Assembly: GCA_029339505.1 (NCBI GenBank)
Contig: JAQISU010000115.1
Location: forward strand, 5,856,501 to 5,920,500
From: Unio delphinus
Lineage: Eukaryota; Mollusca; Bivalvia; Unionida; Unionidae
Length of the DNA stretch: 64,000 bases
Direction: 5' to 3'
Below, in pieces: positions 47,300-59,262 of this stretch (the stretch's first letter is position 1; each line of letters starts with the position of its first letter). A program made the translations under genes and the position numbers. The notes beneath the pieces are model-generated. The model ran no database searches, was not told the origin of the DNA, and saw nothing but the letters and a program-made list of their open reading frames with translations.

Positions 47300-47572
47300 C
47301 ATAAGCAGTTTATGTGTAAAAGACCCACACATATCCATTATGCAAAATTTATGGATCACTGCCATCTCACCTGTCTGCGTGGGTTCAAGTTTTTGGCTCA
47401 GCCAATGTGATTATGTGAGAAAGCTTGCCAGAAGCTTCTCTTAGGGTCGGTGGTTCTTTCCAGGGTTTTCCCAGGTTCTTCCTTCATCATTAATACTGAT
47501 CGCAATGTATAGCCTATCTTGTGCTAATAAAAGGCAATAAAAGGCATTAAACCCTATAACAACAACAAAAAC
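47300..47572 (+). mobile_element. tRNA-Leu-like SINE, family B (diverged head)
   Basis: It shares 'atcactgccatctcacc', 'gtctgcgtgggttcaag' (B-box region) and the tail 'ggcattaaaccctataac' plus (AAC)n with the inverted copy at 50365-50582. The tRNA-like 5' part is too diverged to read an A-box. Confidence 0.75.
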
Positions 47573-48629
47573 TTATGTCAGGTACAAACATTGACACATT
47601 GTTCATTGATATATATATAAATTATCTTCAAATCACGGAATATATCACTGACAATATAAATAAATTATGTTTGGTTGTGCTAGAGGGTTTAAAAATGTTA
47701 TCTGACTGAAAATTGGATCCAGCAAACATGAGGGCGAGAGAGGGATAGATATAACTGATTGCTTCAAGGCATAAACAGTTCTTGCATGTCGTGGTGTAGA
47801 ATAACAATATAACAATATTATTATTATATAGTTTTATATTCACTTTGGCTAACATTGATAGCAAGTTGGCATTCAATAGAAGCTTGGGTGGTGAATAAAC
47901 ACTCCTAGCAGTGAGAAAAAGAAATACACCTAGTTTCAACTTATCAATTTCAATGGTTATTTTTATTTACGAGGCATTCCAACCTGAAAGTTGACTTTAG
48001 ATTCTTTTAAGTGTGCAAATTTATTTTAAATACAGAGTAAGCGGACCTTGCAATGATGACTGGTTTCTTTTTCCCCTGGTATTCGCAGGAATTGTCAAAA
48101 ATAAATTGAAACATTGGATCAGTTGGCGCTCTATACAAGGTTCCAACGGGTCCTGGAATCCAGGAAAAAGTTTTGGAATTTAAAAGATATATTTTTGGAG
48201 GCCAGAAAAATCATGGAATTTCTCCAAACCTTGCAAAGTTTTGGAAAAGTCATGGAATTTCTGAAAATAGTTTTAACAAATGATAATTGCTAATTTCATA
48301 GAGCACCAAATACTGTTTAAAAATATTTGTTTCAAACATAACACATTTACGATCGATAAACAGACATTGTGGCCCATGAGTTCAAGAAATAGCCCTGGAA
48401 AAGTTATCTGATTTGTGGCTTGATCATAGGGCTGGGAAAACAAAGGGAGTGACTATTGCCTACAAGCATCTCTGGATGGGAATATTGGCAGAAAAATATA
48501 AAACTACATGTATTTCAGGAAAGATGGCTGCTATCGCTTAACCAGCATGAAGAAGCTCTTCCGTTTTGGTGTGTTTTTCATTTTTGTGCATGTTGTGCTT
48601 GTGCTTGTTTGCTTGTTAAATTTAACACC
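47573..48629. other. Intron sequence, nothing firm recognised
   Basis: No exon found. The stretch near 48130-48270 has repeated 'tggaatttctgaaa/ggaaaagtcatggaat' phrases, a weak local repeat. Confidence 0.5.
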
Positions 48630-49045
48630 CACCGCTTGCTCCATCAAGTCATTCCCCCACCACTCTCGCAGAGATGGAATTGCTGTCATCACAAAGAATT
48701 TTGATAATATGTCTTAAATAGAACACAACCTTCAATTTCTGCCACACATATTGGAACTATTCCAAGCAACACTCACACTGGAACAAAGGTCAGTCTATTT
48801 TCTCTGCCTCTACTGCCCTCCTTCTAGTAGAAAAAACAAGAATCTCTCTTTTTGGAGCAGTTTCCAAATCTTTTGGAGTATGGAAATTCAATAGGTGGCA
48901 ACCTGATTTTTCTTGGAGATTTCAACTTTCACTTTGATTGTCCTGGAAACCCATACACATCAAAACTCCTAGATTCCATCCATGTCTTCAACCTTAAACA
49001 GTCAGTTAACCAACCCACCCATAAACATGGCATGAATGATTCACA
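48630..49045 (+). pseudogene. LINE endonuclease fragment
   Basis: Reading in two frames (change near 48850), the translation shows 'RRDGIAVITKNF', 'YFLCLYCPPSS' and 'GGNLIFLGDFNFHFD', then 'LKQSVNQPTHKHG'. These are the central blocks of the AP-like endonuclease of non-LTR retrotransposons; GDFN carries the catalytic Asp and Asn. No RT follows, so it is an isolated fragment inside the intron. It is unrelated to the RNase H-bearing piece at 32751-33572 as far as can be judged. Confidence 0.85.
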
Positions 49046-49432
49046 GCAACTAAACTCTGGAAAGATGGATGTAGTTTAGTCAGATAGCAAAGACTCTAGA
49101 ATTTTACTCGTATAGTAAAATGAATTCACTCATTGTGATATTGTGCAAATGAGTATTTCCATGTGTGAGATAATGTTGGTGATGTAATTTTTTTATGAGT
49201 GTCAACTTTGGTAACTTTACTTTTTTATGTGTAATTTAACTTCGGTAACTTTATTTCAGAAGTGTGAATAGAACAATTTTATCTTTACAATTATTAGGTC
49301 AAAGTGTGAACATTTAAAAAATGATGTATATTGTGGGTTTCAGTTTCGATTTCCAGCTGATTCAGGCTTATACAATAATATAGTTTGCCTGTATATGCAA
49401 GGATGTATTCATATTTATTTTTTTGTCTGTAG

Positions 49433-49577
49433 ATGAAGAAGATAGAAATTCCAGATACTCTGGTGGAGTTTAGTGATGAAGAATTGGAGTCCCAGAGAAT
49501 GCTGATGTGGCAATGCTTTGCTAACTACATCACCCCAGCTATACAGAGTGTTGTTGAATTTGCAAAGCGAATTCCAG
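49433..49577 (+). CDS. E78: E78-type nuclear receptor, ligand-binding domain exon 1
   Basis: The acceptor (ttttgtctgtag) and donor (gtgatt) bound 145 nt: 48 codons and one base (phase 1), matching the phase-0 end of the previous exon. The product runs from an acidic linker ('IPDTLVEFSDEELESQRML') into helix 3 ('ANYITPAIQSVVEFAKRIPG'). The 'TPAIQxVVEFAKRIPGF' segment is the start of the nuclear receptor signature, completed by the next exon. Helix 3 lines the ligand pocket and part of the coactivator/corepressor groove. Intact. Confidence 0.95.
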
Positions 49578-50364
49578 GTGATTCACTGATCTAATTAACT
49601 GTTTAATTTGTATTACAGGGAATATAAACTTAATGTAATGAGAGTTAATGTTTAATATGACATGCTATAAAAATTGACTGTAGTAATGAACGTAATGAGA
49701 ATTTATCTTTAATTAGTTTGTTTAATTTGACATGCATGATAATTGAATGTAAAACTGAATAAGAGCAGAATAATATATTGCAAGGTATCACATTTTGAGT
49801 AGTGACAGCATTAAGATTCTGTTTCAGACATGATTTTTCTTCATTTTATAGTCCAGTTTTTATATCTCCAATCCGGTTTTTAAAAAATGGTCTGTCCGGT
49901 CCCATTCTGCAACAACCCTTGTAAATTTTTTCTTCCATATATTAGTTAGCACATGATTCTTGTAAAGAGTATTCTGATTGGTCAAAGGTTCAAGTTCACC
50001 CAATGAATCTTCATGTAATGGAAACTGATGGCAATGTTGAGAGAGACCATGACATGAAAAGTTTAGAAAATGATTTAAAAAACTTACGGACAAGGGGAAT
50101 GGCTGGTGTGAACAGTTGAAGGAAATTTAGTTGGTCAATTTATAAGAAAACTGAACACTAGAGTACTGGCATTTTGTGTCCTATGCACCTATGCAATACA
50201 GATGGGATATATGGTATTCATGGTTGGAAGAGTTCAAAACGTCACCTACAAAAGAAGCTGCATATGGAAAAATTGAAGCTCATAAGGCATCTGGAAAAGG
50301 TTCAGTTAATTACTAGAAGAAGTAAGATTTATTGCAGGAGAGATGTAACTCTATGTCAATTGTC
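49578..50364. other. Intron sequence, nothing recognised
   Basis: Start of a 10.5-kb receptor intron (49578-60103). No coding similarity or clear repeat. Confidence 0.55.
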
Positions 50365-50582
50365 GGTGTTGTAGAGTTTAATGCCATTTTTAAGCACATG
50401 ATAGGCTATACATGGCAGCCAGTAAAACCCCCAGAATGAACCACCAACCCACAAGATGCTACTGGCATGCTTTCTCACGTAATTACATTAGCCGAATCTT
50501 AGACTCGAACCCACGCAGACAAAGGTGAGATGGCAGTGATCTGTAACGGAAAGCACTTTAGACCACTCGGCCGTTCAGAACA
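50365..50582 (-). mobile_element. tRNA-Leu-derived SINE, family B
   Basis: The - strand starts 'GAACGGCCGAGTGGTCTAA', an A-box region like tRNA-Leu, followed by 'GCGTGGGTTCGAGTC' as B-box. It ends in 'GGCATTAAACTCTACAAC'. Body and tail match the + strand copy at 47300-47572. Confidence 0.88.
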
Positions 50583-51022
50583 ATCTTTACTATTCAAGCA
50601 ATTGTTGTTACGAATGATTACATAAAGGTCAGTGGTTTCTGTCGCTGTTCTCGTGTTACAGATGGTCATTCATTGAGTTGGATAATTACTGGGTCTTACT
50701 TGTACATATAGGCGGTAGCTTTGATAAGATTGGGAACCAGGCTAAATGCAGAAATACTTGACTGGTACTTTAGTCTGGTTTACAATAGAAAATATGAAAC
50801 ACTATAAGCATACCTACAAAATTTCAGATACTGGTTGCTGGCCTCTTATTTTTAAATATAGAACATATAAGACATAATTGGATTAAATAAAGGTTGGTGA
50901 AGTTTATCCCAGTTTTTGAAATGCGGTCATTCTTAGCATTGCCTAAATGCCTATTTTGCGAAGACATCTTGGTTGCTGGTTGTGTTCGGCAGGTGGTCAC
51001 TCATGACAGCATTTATATAATA

Positions 51023-51181
51023 TAGTAAAACCTGTCTTGAAAGACCACCCGTCTTGAGAGACCACATTCTTAATACACAAATTTATTGATTATATAGGAC
51101 TGTGACCTGTTGAGAGAGACCTTTCTTGAGATACCATTATATTTTGGCAAAAGAAGTGGTCTTTCAAGACAGGTTCTACTG
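51023..51181. mobile_element. Short mariner/pogo-like MITE
   Basis: Inverted ends of about 26 bp: 'AGTAAAACCTGTCTTGAAAG' at the left, and read inward from the right 'CAGTAGAACCTGTCTTGAAA'. It is a 159-bp unit with TA at the left flank and TT at the right. The CAGTARAACC end resembles pogo/Tigger termini, including the larger element at 60394-61562. Confidence 0.8.
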
Positions 51182-51399
51182 TTAAATCAACCTGTGCATT
51201 ATGATTGTGGTCAGAAATGACAGGTTCATAGCAGAGGTCACTTATAACAGGTTTTTACTGAATCACCTATTGTTTTTGCAATACCCTATTCATAAAATAT
51301 CCCATTTATTTGGAAAATTCTTCCCTTCTCATTTTTGCTCTGCATAACAGTTTATGGGATGGCCTTTCTTCCATTGTCCATATGTCCATTAGCACATTT

Positions 51400-52160
51400 T
51401 TTTTTTATTGCTCCTAAACTACTTGCAGGATTGCCTAGAAACTTTACACACACATTCATCCTGTGGTCTAGTTGGTCCTCAATGACAATGGTATTGTTTG
51501 GACATCCAGTATGGCTGCCCGAGTGGCCATCATGAAAATCCTGTTATTGCTATACCATCTGAATGGATAGTCGTATCACCATTGGGGCTTCACAAAAGAT
51601 TTCTTATGATGTCTAGTTGGCCCTAATGATGCTTAGTATGTACATTAAAGTGACCATACTGAAAGCCTTGTTACTTCTCACATCAACATGGGGTTTCACT
51701 AAAAGATATCTTGTGATGTCTTGTTGATCCTAAATAAAAATTATGCTAACAAGCAATATGGCCACTGTGGCAGCCTTTTGAAAGATTGAAAAGCTGGTTT
51801 TAAATGAAAATCCGACACTCTGGCCATCTTTAAATCTTGTTATTATTACTCTTCCTGAATAAATGACCATATAAGCATAATATTTTCACTCTGAGACTCC
51901 CAATTATGTCTGGTTAGTTGTTTTCACTCTGAGACTCCTTGTGATGTCTGGTTAGTTTGAAATGAAAATTGTGCCAGTCTGACATATAGTACAGCCACCA
52001 TAACAGTCATCAGCTGCCCATAAATGGAAGATCATACAGACATGGGGTTTTCACCAAAACACTTCTTATGAAGTCTGGTTGGACCTAAATGAAAATGGTG
52101 CAAATGTGAGGTCCAATATGGCCAACTACTTTGTAGAGCCAGAATCCCTTGGCACTGATG
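51400..52160. repeat. Diverged copies of a dispersed ~150-bp repeat
   Basis: Recurring phrases: 'atcttgttattactactc', 'ctgaatggatgaccata', 'atggggttttcaccaaa', 'cttatgatgtctggttgg' and 'cctaaatgaaaatggtg', in that order, several times. Other copies lie at 42820-43100, 53560-53640 and 54530-54980. No open coding. Origin unknown, probably an old interspersed repeat duplicated locally. Confidence 0.65.
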
Positions 52161-52969
52161 AGTTTGTGTTCAAAGGTATCACACAGGAACAGTAACCCCT
52201 CTAATGTGACTCGCGGCTAGCATAATAGTGCAAAAATGTAAAATTTTCCCCCTCATTGGCAGCCACACTTGCTTTTAGTTTGTGTCCAGAACTAATATTT
52301 TATTCATACAGTAAGGTAAGTAATCACGTTATCTATACAGTGTCTGTTTCCTGATGTCAGGTTATCATTACAAAAAGAAGTCTTGGCTAAAAGCATGTAT
52401 AAGGTTAATATTATATCATCATCTATAAATGCTGTTGTTTACAGCAATTGGGCTTAACATAGAAGAGTTTTGGGCTTAACATAGTTGTGTTCTTATTGCT
52501 GACAATTAAAACCAGATATTGTCAAGATTTTAACATAGTTAACATTGGCTTAATATAGATTTTGTGGATTAACACAGAGAAATTAACCATGACAAAATCA
52601 TGTGACCTGAATTAATTCCTTTTTGTAAACAAGACATTTCAGACACCCTACAAAAGTTTCATCTGCATAATTAGAGTACTGTAACGTTAGCAGCATAGCT
52701 TTAAAATATCATCATTTAAATGAAGATATTGCTTTGAAAGAAAATTAATGTTAGTCGACATCATTGGTTGGGAGAGGTGGGGCAACAATTTAATGTTTAA
52801 GACTTAAATAACAACATCATAAGGAGAACATTTAGTAGTAGCAGCAAAATGGAGAAAGAATTATGTATGTATAAAGATTTTTAAAAAGTTTTTGAAATTA
52901 TTTGTAATGTGCATGACAACAATATCCCACCCACCTTTCATGCTTAAGTTGAGAATAAGAACCATTACT
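52161..52969. other. Intron sequence, nothing recognised
   Basis: Only short local echoes ('gggcttaacatag' near 52450-52570). No exon or element was seen. Confidence 0.55.
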
Positions 52970-53405
52970 TATTGTATGTACACTTGTCTGTACTTAAGAC
53001 AAGAAAACCCTTTTAATATGTACACTTGAAATGAGTCTGTACTTAATACAAGAAAACCCTTTTAATATGTACACTTGAAATGAGTCTGTACTTAAGACAA
53101 GAAAACACTTTTAATATGTACACTTGAAATGAGTCTGTACTTAAGACATGAAAACCCTTTTAATATGTACACTTGAAATGAGTGTACTTAAGACTAGAAA
53201 ACCCTTTTAATATGAACACTTGAAATGAGTCTGTACTTAAGACAAGAAAACCCTTTTAATATGTACACTTGAAATGAGTCTGTACTTAAGACTAGAAAAC
53301 CCTTTTAATATGTACACTTGAAATGAGTCTGTACTTAAGACAAGAAAACCCTTTTAATATGTACACTTGAAATGAGTCTGTAAGACAAGAAAACCCTTTT
53401 AATAT
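52970..53405. repeat. 49-bp minisatellite, about 9 copies
   Basis: The unit includes 'gtctgtacttaagacaagaa', 'aacccttttaatatgtacac' and 'ttgaaatga'. Well conserved among copies, with two shortened units. Confidence 0.95.
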
Positions 53406-53635
53406 GTTACTTTTTAATTAAGATATTAAAAGCTTTGATGTTATGTGTAGCTTTATTACTACATGCATTACATCATCTTCTCACAAATATACAGTCCACC
53501 TCTCAAAAGGCCACCTGATTATGAGGCCACATTTCCAGTGCACAATGGTTGGCTATATAACAGGGTGAGCACTGTATTGACATCATGTTTTGACCTGAAG
53601 ATTTCTTTTGATATCTAGTTATTCCTAAATGAAAC

Positions 53636-54525
53636 TGATAATCTGATGTCTGATATAACTGATAATCTGATGTCTAATATGACTGATAATCTGATGTCTA
53701 ATAGGACTGATAATCTGATGTCTAATAGGACTGATAATCTGATGTCTAATATGACTGATAATCTGATGTCTAATAGGACTGATAATCTGATGTCTAATAT
53801 GACTGATAATCTGATGTCTAATATGACTAATAATCTGATGTCTAATATGACTGATAATCTGATGTCTAATAGGACTGATAATCTGATGTCTAATATGACT
53901 GATAATCTGATGTCTAATAGGACTGATAATCTGATATCTAATAGGACTGATAATCTGATGTCTAATATGACTGATAATCTGATGTCTAATATGACTAATA
54001 ATCTGATGTCTAATATGACTGATAATCTGATGTCTAATAGGACTGATAATCTGATGTCTAATATGACTGATAATCTGATGTCTAATAGGACTGATAATCT
54101 GATGTCTAATAGGACTGATAATCTGATGTCTAATAGGACTGATAATCTGATGACTAATATGACTGATAATCTGATGTCTAATATGACTGATAATCTGATG
54201 TCTAATATGACTGATAATCTGATGTCTAATAGGACTGATAATCTGATGTCTAATAGGACTGATAATCTGATGTCTAATAGGACTGATAATCTGATGTCTA
54301 ATATGACTGATAATCTGATGTCTAATATGACTGATAATCTGATGTCTAATATGACTGATAATCTGATGTCTAATATGACTGATAATCTGATGTCTAATAT
54401 GACTGATAATCTGATGTCGAATATGACTGATAATCTGATGTCTAATATGACTGATAATCTGATGTCTAATATGACTGATAATCTGATGTCTAATACGACT
54501 GATAATCTGATGTCTAATAGGACTG
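53636..54525. repeat. 24-bp minisatellite, about 37 copies
   Basis: The unit is 'gactgataatctgatg' plus 'tctaata(g/t)'. Eight codons long and open on both strands ('DNLMSNRT' on +, 'LDIRLSV' on -). The AGGACT/ATGACT alternation is the main variation. Each unit contains TGATAA. Confidence 0.97.
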
Positions 54526-54954
54526 CTACTGTGTCCATCTTGAAAATCTTGCTGTCATTAATTATCATGAATGAATGCCCATAATGTTGTAGAGTTCTCG
54601 TTGAAAGACTTGGAATGTTTTATCAGTCTCAAATTGTAATGATGCTGACTTGACCTTCAATAAATGTCTATCTTGAAAATCAAATCTTGTATTTGCTACT
54701 CCTCTTAAGTCATTTTCGCATGGTATTTTCATCAGATGTGTTCTTATGGTACTCACTTGGTCCTGAATTAGAATGACTTACCATCAATATGGCCAACAGG
54801 GTGATTTTTATGAAAATATTGTTATGTCTTCTCTTCCCAAATGGATACTTATATAAACATAGTTTGTGCCAGTATATATTCCTTATGAAACTAGTGAATG
54901 AAAAAAGTGCACATTGTTCATCCAGTAATGACTGTCTTAAAAATATTGATGGGG

Positions 54955-56075
54955 TTTCTATTCCCACTGAATGGATGACCATTATGATATGTGTTTTCTA
55001 CTCCCACTGAATGGATGACCATTATGATATGTGTTTTCTACTCCCACTGAATGGATGACCATTATGATATGGGGTTTCTACTCTCACTGAATGGATGACC
55101 ATTATGATATGGGGTTTCTACTCCCACTGAATGGATGACCATTATGATATGGTGTTTCTATTCTCACTGAATGGATGACCATTATGATATGGTGTTTCTA
55201 TTCTCACTGAATCGATGACCATTCTGATATGGGGTTTCTACTCCCACTGAATGGATGACCATTATGATATGGTGTTTCTATTCTCACTGAATGGATGACC
55301 ATTATGATATGGGGTTTCTACTCTCACTGAATGGATGACCATTATGATATGGGGTTTCTACTCTCACTGAATGGATGACCATTATGATATGGGGTTTCTA
55401 CTCTCACTGAATGGATGACCATTATGATATGGTGTTTCTATTCTCACTGAATGGATGACCATTATGATATGGGGTTTCTACTCCCACTGAATGGATGACC
55501 ATTATGATATGGTGTTTCTATTCTCACTGAATGGATGACCATTATGATATGGTGTTTCTATTCTCACTGAATCGATGACCATTCTGATATGGGGTTTCTA
55601 CTCCCACTGAATGGATGACCATTATGATATGGTGTTTCTATTCTCACTGAATGGATGACCATTATGATATGGGGTTTCTACTCTCACTGAATGGATGACC
55701 ATTATGATATGGGGTTTCTACTCTCACTGAATGGATGACCATTATGATATGGTGTTTCTACTCTCACTGAATGGATGACCATTATGATATGGTGTTTCTA
55801 TTCTCACTGAATGGATGACCATTATGATATGGGGTTTCTACTCCCACTGAATGGATGACCATTATGATATGGTGTTTCTATTCTCACTGAATGGATGACC
55901 ATTATGATATGGGGTTTCTACTCTCACTGAATGGATGACCATTATGATATGGGGTTTCTACTCTCACTGAATGGATGACCATTATGATATGGGGTTTCTA
56001 CTCTCACTGAATGGATGACCATTATGATATGGTGTTTCTATTCTCACTGAATGGATGACCATTATGATATGGGGT
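54955..56075. repeat. 40-bp minisatellite, about 28 copies
   Basis: The unit is 'actgaatggatgaccattat' plus 'gatatggggtttctactctc'. It resembles the 'ctgaatggatgaccata...atggggttt' part of the dispersed repeat that borders it, so it probably arose from it. A higher-order offset of 360 bp (9 units) is marked by 'atcgatgaccattctgat' at 55210 and 55570. Confidence 0.97.
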
Positions 56076-56423
56076 CATAACATTTCTGATGATCACTACT
56101 TTGTCCTCAATCAAAATGTTCACATCCACCTCAGCATCTGATTTGAAAACAATCTTGTTAACAATGAAGAATATCAACATGTAGAAATTAAAATGAAGAA
56201 ATCGTCTTGTCATGAATTCCAGGAAATTCTTTCACTCAGTAGAGCATCTGTCTCTTCTTGGGACTCCTGTTAGTTTTAGAATTGACACTGTATGTACCTT
56301 ACAGCACTGTTTAACAGTAAGGCATAGCTTCTCCATCTAACCTTAATTCTATCTTTCTCCAGTATATACCTGTAATGGTGTGTAGTTTCACATTTCAAGA
56401 AGGGAACAAAAAAGTGCAAGTAA

Positions 56424-56613
56424 CCCTTTGAACCCTAATCTCCCCCATATTTCGGCACCCTAACCCGAGCCTCCCCGGCAAATTTTGACAATACTATAGC
56501 GAATCTACCGGCCTGTCGGGTTATGACGGTAGATAGCGAGGTGGGTATACCGGCCTTTTGGGTATATACACCGTTACAATAGGCAGGTAAACCGGCCTGT
56601 CGGGTTCAAAGGG
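56424..56613. mobile_element. piggyBac-type MITE
   Basis: The inverted termini CCCTTTGAACCC...GGGTTCAAAGGG are perfect over 12 bp. TTAA lies at the right flank and GTAA at the left, so a TTAA duplication with one change is likely. The 190 bp are GC-richer than the surroundings and contain repeated 'accggcctgtcgggtt'. Its terminal sequence differs from the piggyBac at 11274. Confidence 0.8.
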
Positions 56614-58160
56614 TTAAGGTTTTGTTTACCATCTTCAAGAATGCTAATTCATTTTGCTCTTTTATAAGCTACTTTTAAAGTGAGAAAAGTGGGTTTTCAG
56701 CTCTAGTCCAGTACCATTGTTGTAAATTTTGTGGTTGCTGCATTGACCACATATTTAATGAACCTGTAAACATATATCTATCTGCAGTCGAACAGGACTC
56801 CCTCCCCCGTTCATAAATTGACTATTGTCATAAAATGTTATATTTTGCAACATCATAAAAATTATACTCCACCCCACCCCACCCTACTCACCTTGTAAAT
56901 TCTAATATAGTCTTGAAGTGCCATGGAATTTCCTTGGTCATTTTTCAGGTCACTGTTTTGGCCCCATTCCCAGTCCAAAAGTTTGTGTATTTTGCCAGAT
57001 TTTACGTGAAAGTTCTTAATAAAGCAGAGCAAGGTTGGAGATAACAAGTAAAAACACAACAATCTTTGTTTCCTTATTGCATTTTAAGCAAACTATGAGA
57101 AAGAACGTATAAAATGAAATTTTTGTATTCATCCCAGTTATTGTATGGGAAAACTATGAGAAAGAACATTAACCACAGAACATTAAAACAAAATTGTTGT
57201 ATTCTTCCCAGTTATTGTATGGGAAACTAGAAAAATTAGGCTGTACAGCAATATTCTTTGCATTAAAAATATATGGAGCTTAGCTTGCTAAGGTAGCACA
57301 CCAGTTTATTAAATTGGCCCATGTCCAGTTTTTTAACCTAAAAATAGTCTCAAATTAGGATGCATATAAATGTGTAGAAAATAAGGTTAGAGACTTGTCT
57401 ATTTGGTCTATGATTGGTTGATGTTTTGATGTCAAAACTGATGTGGACCACATGGGTTTTGACCAATCAGGGTACTATGGCCTGATGTAGATACCAAACT
57501 GGCGCTAAAATTCAAACACTACTTTAGTCAAATGCATTAATGGTAGTTTGGTACTGTACAATATTATATAGATTGGTGACACCTATTCATTTTCTATTCA
57601 AAAGCATCTATGAACAGAGTGGCTTACTTCTGTCCATGAGTCTAGCACCAACATTCCCTCCAAGCTTGGACATCAGCAATCTAAATTGTGTATTTGGGTA
57701 ACGAGTTTTCATTAGAAAATATGTACTATAAAACAGAAATTACTGACTATCCATGCTAAAGAAATGCCAGAGTACTAGAGAGAAACTTGAAAAACTTTTA
57801 GTTATCTCTTGTGTATTTTTTGTCTATGACAACCACAATATTTCATATCATTCATTCATTTCATAACTGTCAGTTCTGATTTAATTTTGACGATATCCAT
57901 TTTGCACTACCTATTATATATGCAGTCTAGTTTTCTGTTGTTTTTTTTTTAAAATCAAACTTTTTCCTTCTTTATGTGCATGTTTCTCCAATTCCAAAGA
58001 CCTATGCCCCATGTTGTAATATTTGGGAATATCATTGAGTACTTACAACTTTTGATTTATAAAGCCCCAACTGTGAGACCCCTCTTAAGAAAGATCATCC
58101 TGAAAGTTTCCTCCAAGAGGCCATCCTCAGCAGAGACACCAGCCTGTACTACTCAAAAGG
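56614..58160. other. Intron sequence, nothing firm recognised
   Basis: A short direct repeat ('aactatgagaaagaac', 'cagttattgtatggg') occurs twice at 57090-57230. No exon on either strand. Confidence 0.6.
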
Positions 58161-58161
58161 A

Positions 58162-58470
58162 CCGCTCTCGTGGCCTAGTGGTTAGAGAGTCTGCCTCAGT
58201 GCTGGAGGTTGTGGGTTCGATCCATAGCCGAGTCATACCAAAGACTTATAAAAATGGTACTGACAGCGGCCTTGCTTGGTGCTCAGCATTTAGAGGTTAG
58301 TGTTAGGACTGGTCAGGATAATGTGACTTGATGGGACATCATGCTACATGTCTGCGGCATGATGCCCCAGTGCTAGTCATCACTATAAACTGCCACACTG
58401 CAGACATCGTAGCCATATGACTGAAAAATTGTTAAAGCTACATTAAAAATACAAATCATACACACACACA
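58162..58470 (+). mobile_element. tRNA-derived SINE, family A, best copy
   Basis: A-box 'TGGCCTAGTGGTTAGAG' and B-box 'GGTTCGATCC' are intact and about 35 bp apart, followed by the family body ('gtcataccaaagacttataa', 'tgccacactgcagacatcg') and a (CA)n-ending tail. It is the reference for the copies at 31870 and 59141. Confidence 0.92.
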
Positions 58471-58569
58471 CTACACAAAAGAAGTGTATTGTTTGTCTCA
58501 TTGGAGGCAACTTCTCTTATATGCACTCTCCATACACTATGGTAGAGGTGGCCTCAGAAGAGATGTGAT

Positions 58570-58865
58570 ACGGATGTGAGTCATTCATGCAAACAATAAG
58601 ATTCTTGACCATAACTGTGTTAATTGAGTGAACATACTATAATGAGATGGGTCATTCATCCAGACAATGGGATTCCTGACATTAGCTGTGTTATTTGAGT
58701 GACCATACTATTTGAGGTGGGTCATTCAACCTGACCGGAGATTCCTGAATATATTGGTGTTATATGAGTGACCAGGCTATAATGATGTGGGTCATTCATC
58801 CTGACCCGAGAATCCTGAATATATTGGTTTTATTTGAGTGACCATGCTATATTGAGATACGCATT
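58570..58865. repeat. Degenerate ~70-bp tandem repeat, about 4 copies
   Basis: Recurring 'gtgggtcattcatcc', 'gattcctgaatatattgg' and 'tatttgagtgaccatac' phrases, with drift between copies. Confidence 0.8.
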
Positions 58866-59140
58866 ATTTAGTGGAATCGGTAGTTGGAGATCACTGAGAA
58901 GATCAGAAAATTATGCCCTGGGTGTTTTCAGAACCAACCCTAACCCATGCCGTATCTCTACCCCTAACCCTTTACATGCAAATTAAGCAAAAATGGATTT
59001 ACAAACTTGCTCCTTTAGAAGTCCTTTAAATGGAGATGTCTTCTAGACCAGACTGTACTTTCTTCAACCTTTTGCAGAGCTGTTTCACTGCTATAACTTA
59101 TTAATGCTTAGAATGCTGTATATTACTAAATACATACTTC

Positions 59141-59262
59141 TGGCTGCATTGTAAGGCAGCTGTTAGTAGCATTTTATAAGTCTTTGGTATGACTTGACTG
59201 GGGTTTGAATCTGTAACGTCCCACATCAGAGGACACTCTAACCACCAAGACACTGGAGGCAT
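59141..59262 (-). mobile_element. SINE family A, 5' fragment
   Basis: On the - strand it reads 'TGGTGGTTAGAGTGTCC', then 'AGATTCAAACCCC' and 'GTCATACCAAAGACTTATAA', matching the head and first body part of the copy at 58162. The 3' half is missing. Confidence 0.85.

Noticed and set aside
53615..54584. Eight-residue repeat proteins (DNLMSNRT or LDIRLSV)
   Set aside because: Artefact of the 24-bp unit; both strands are open and there is no promoter or splice context.
58170..58240. Functional tRNA gene
   Set aside because: A and B boxes are present, but there is no cloverleaf acceptor pairing and the sequence continues into a SINE body with other copies in the window.
57974..58300. 108-codon + strand ORF
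   Set aside because: Its 3' half is the SINE head and the rest has no recognisable feature or conserved motif.
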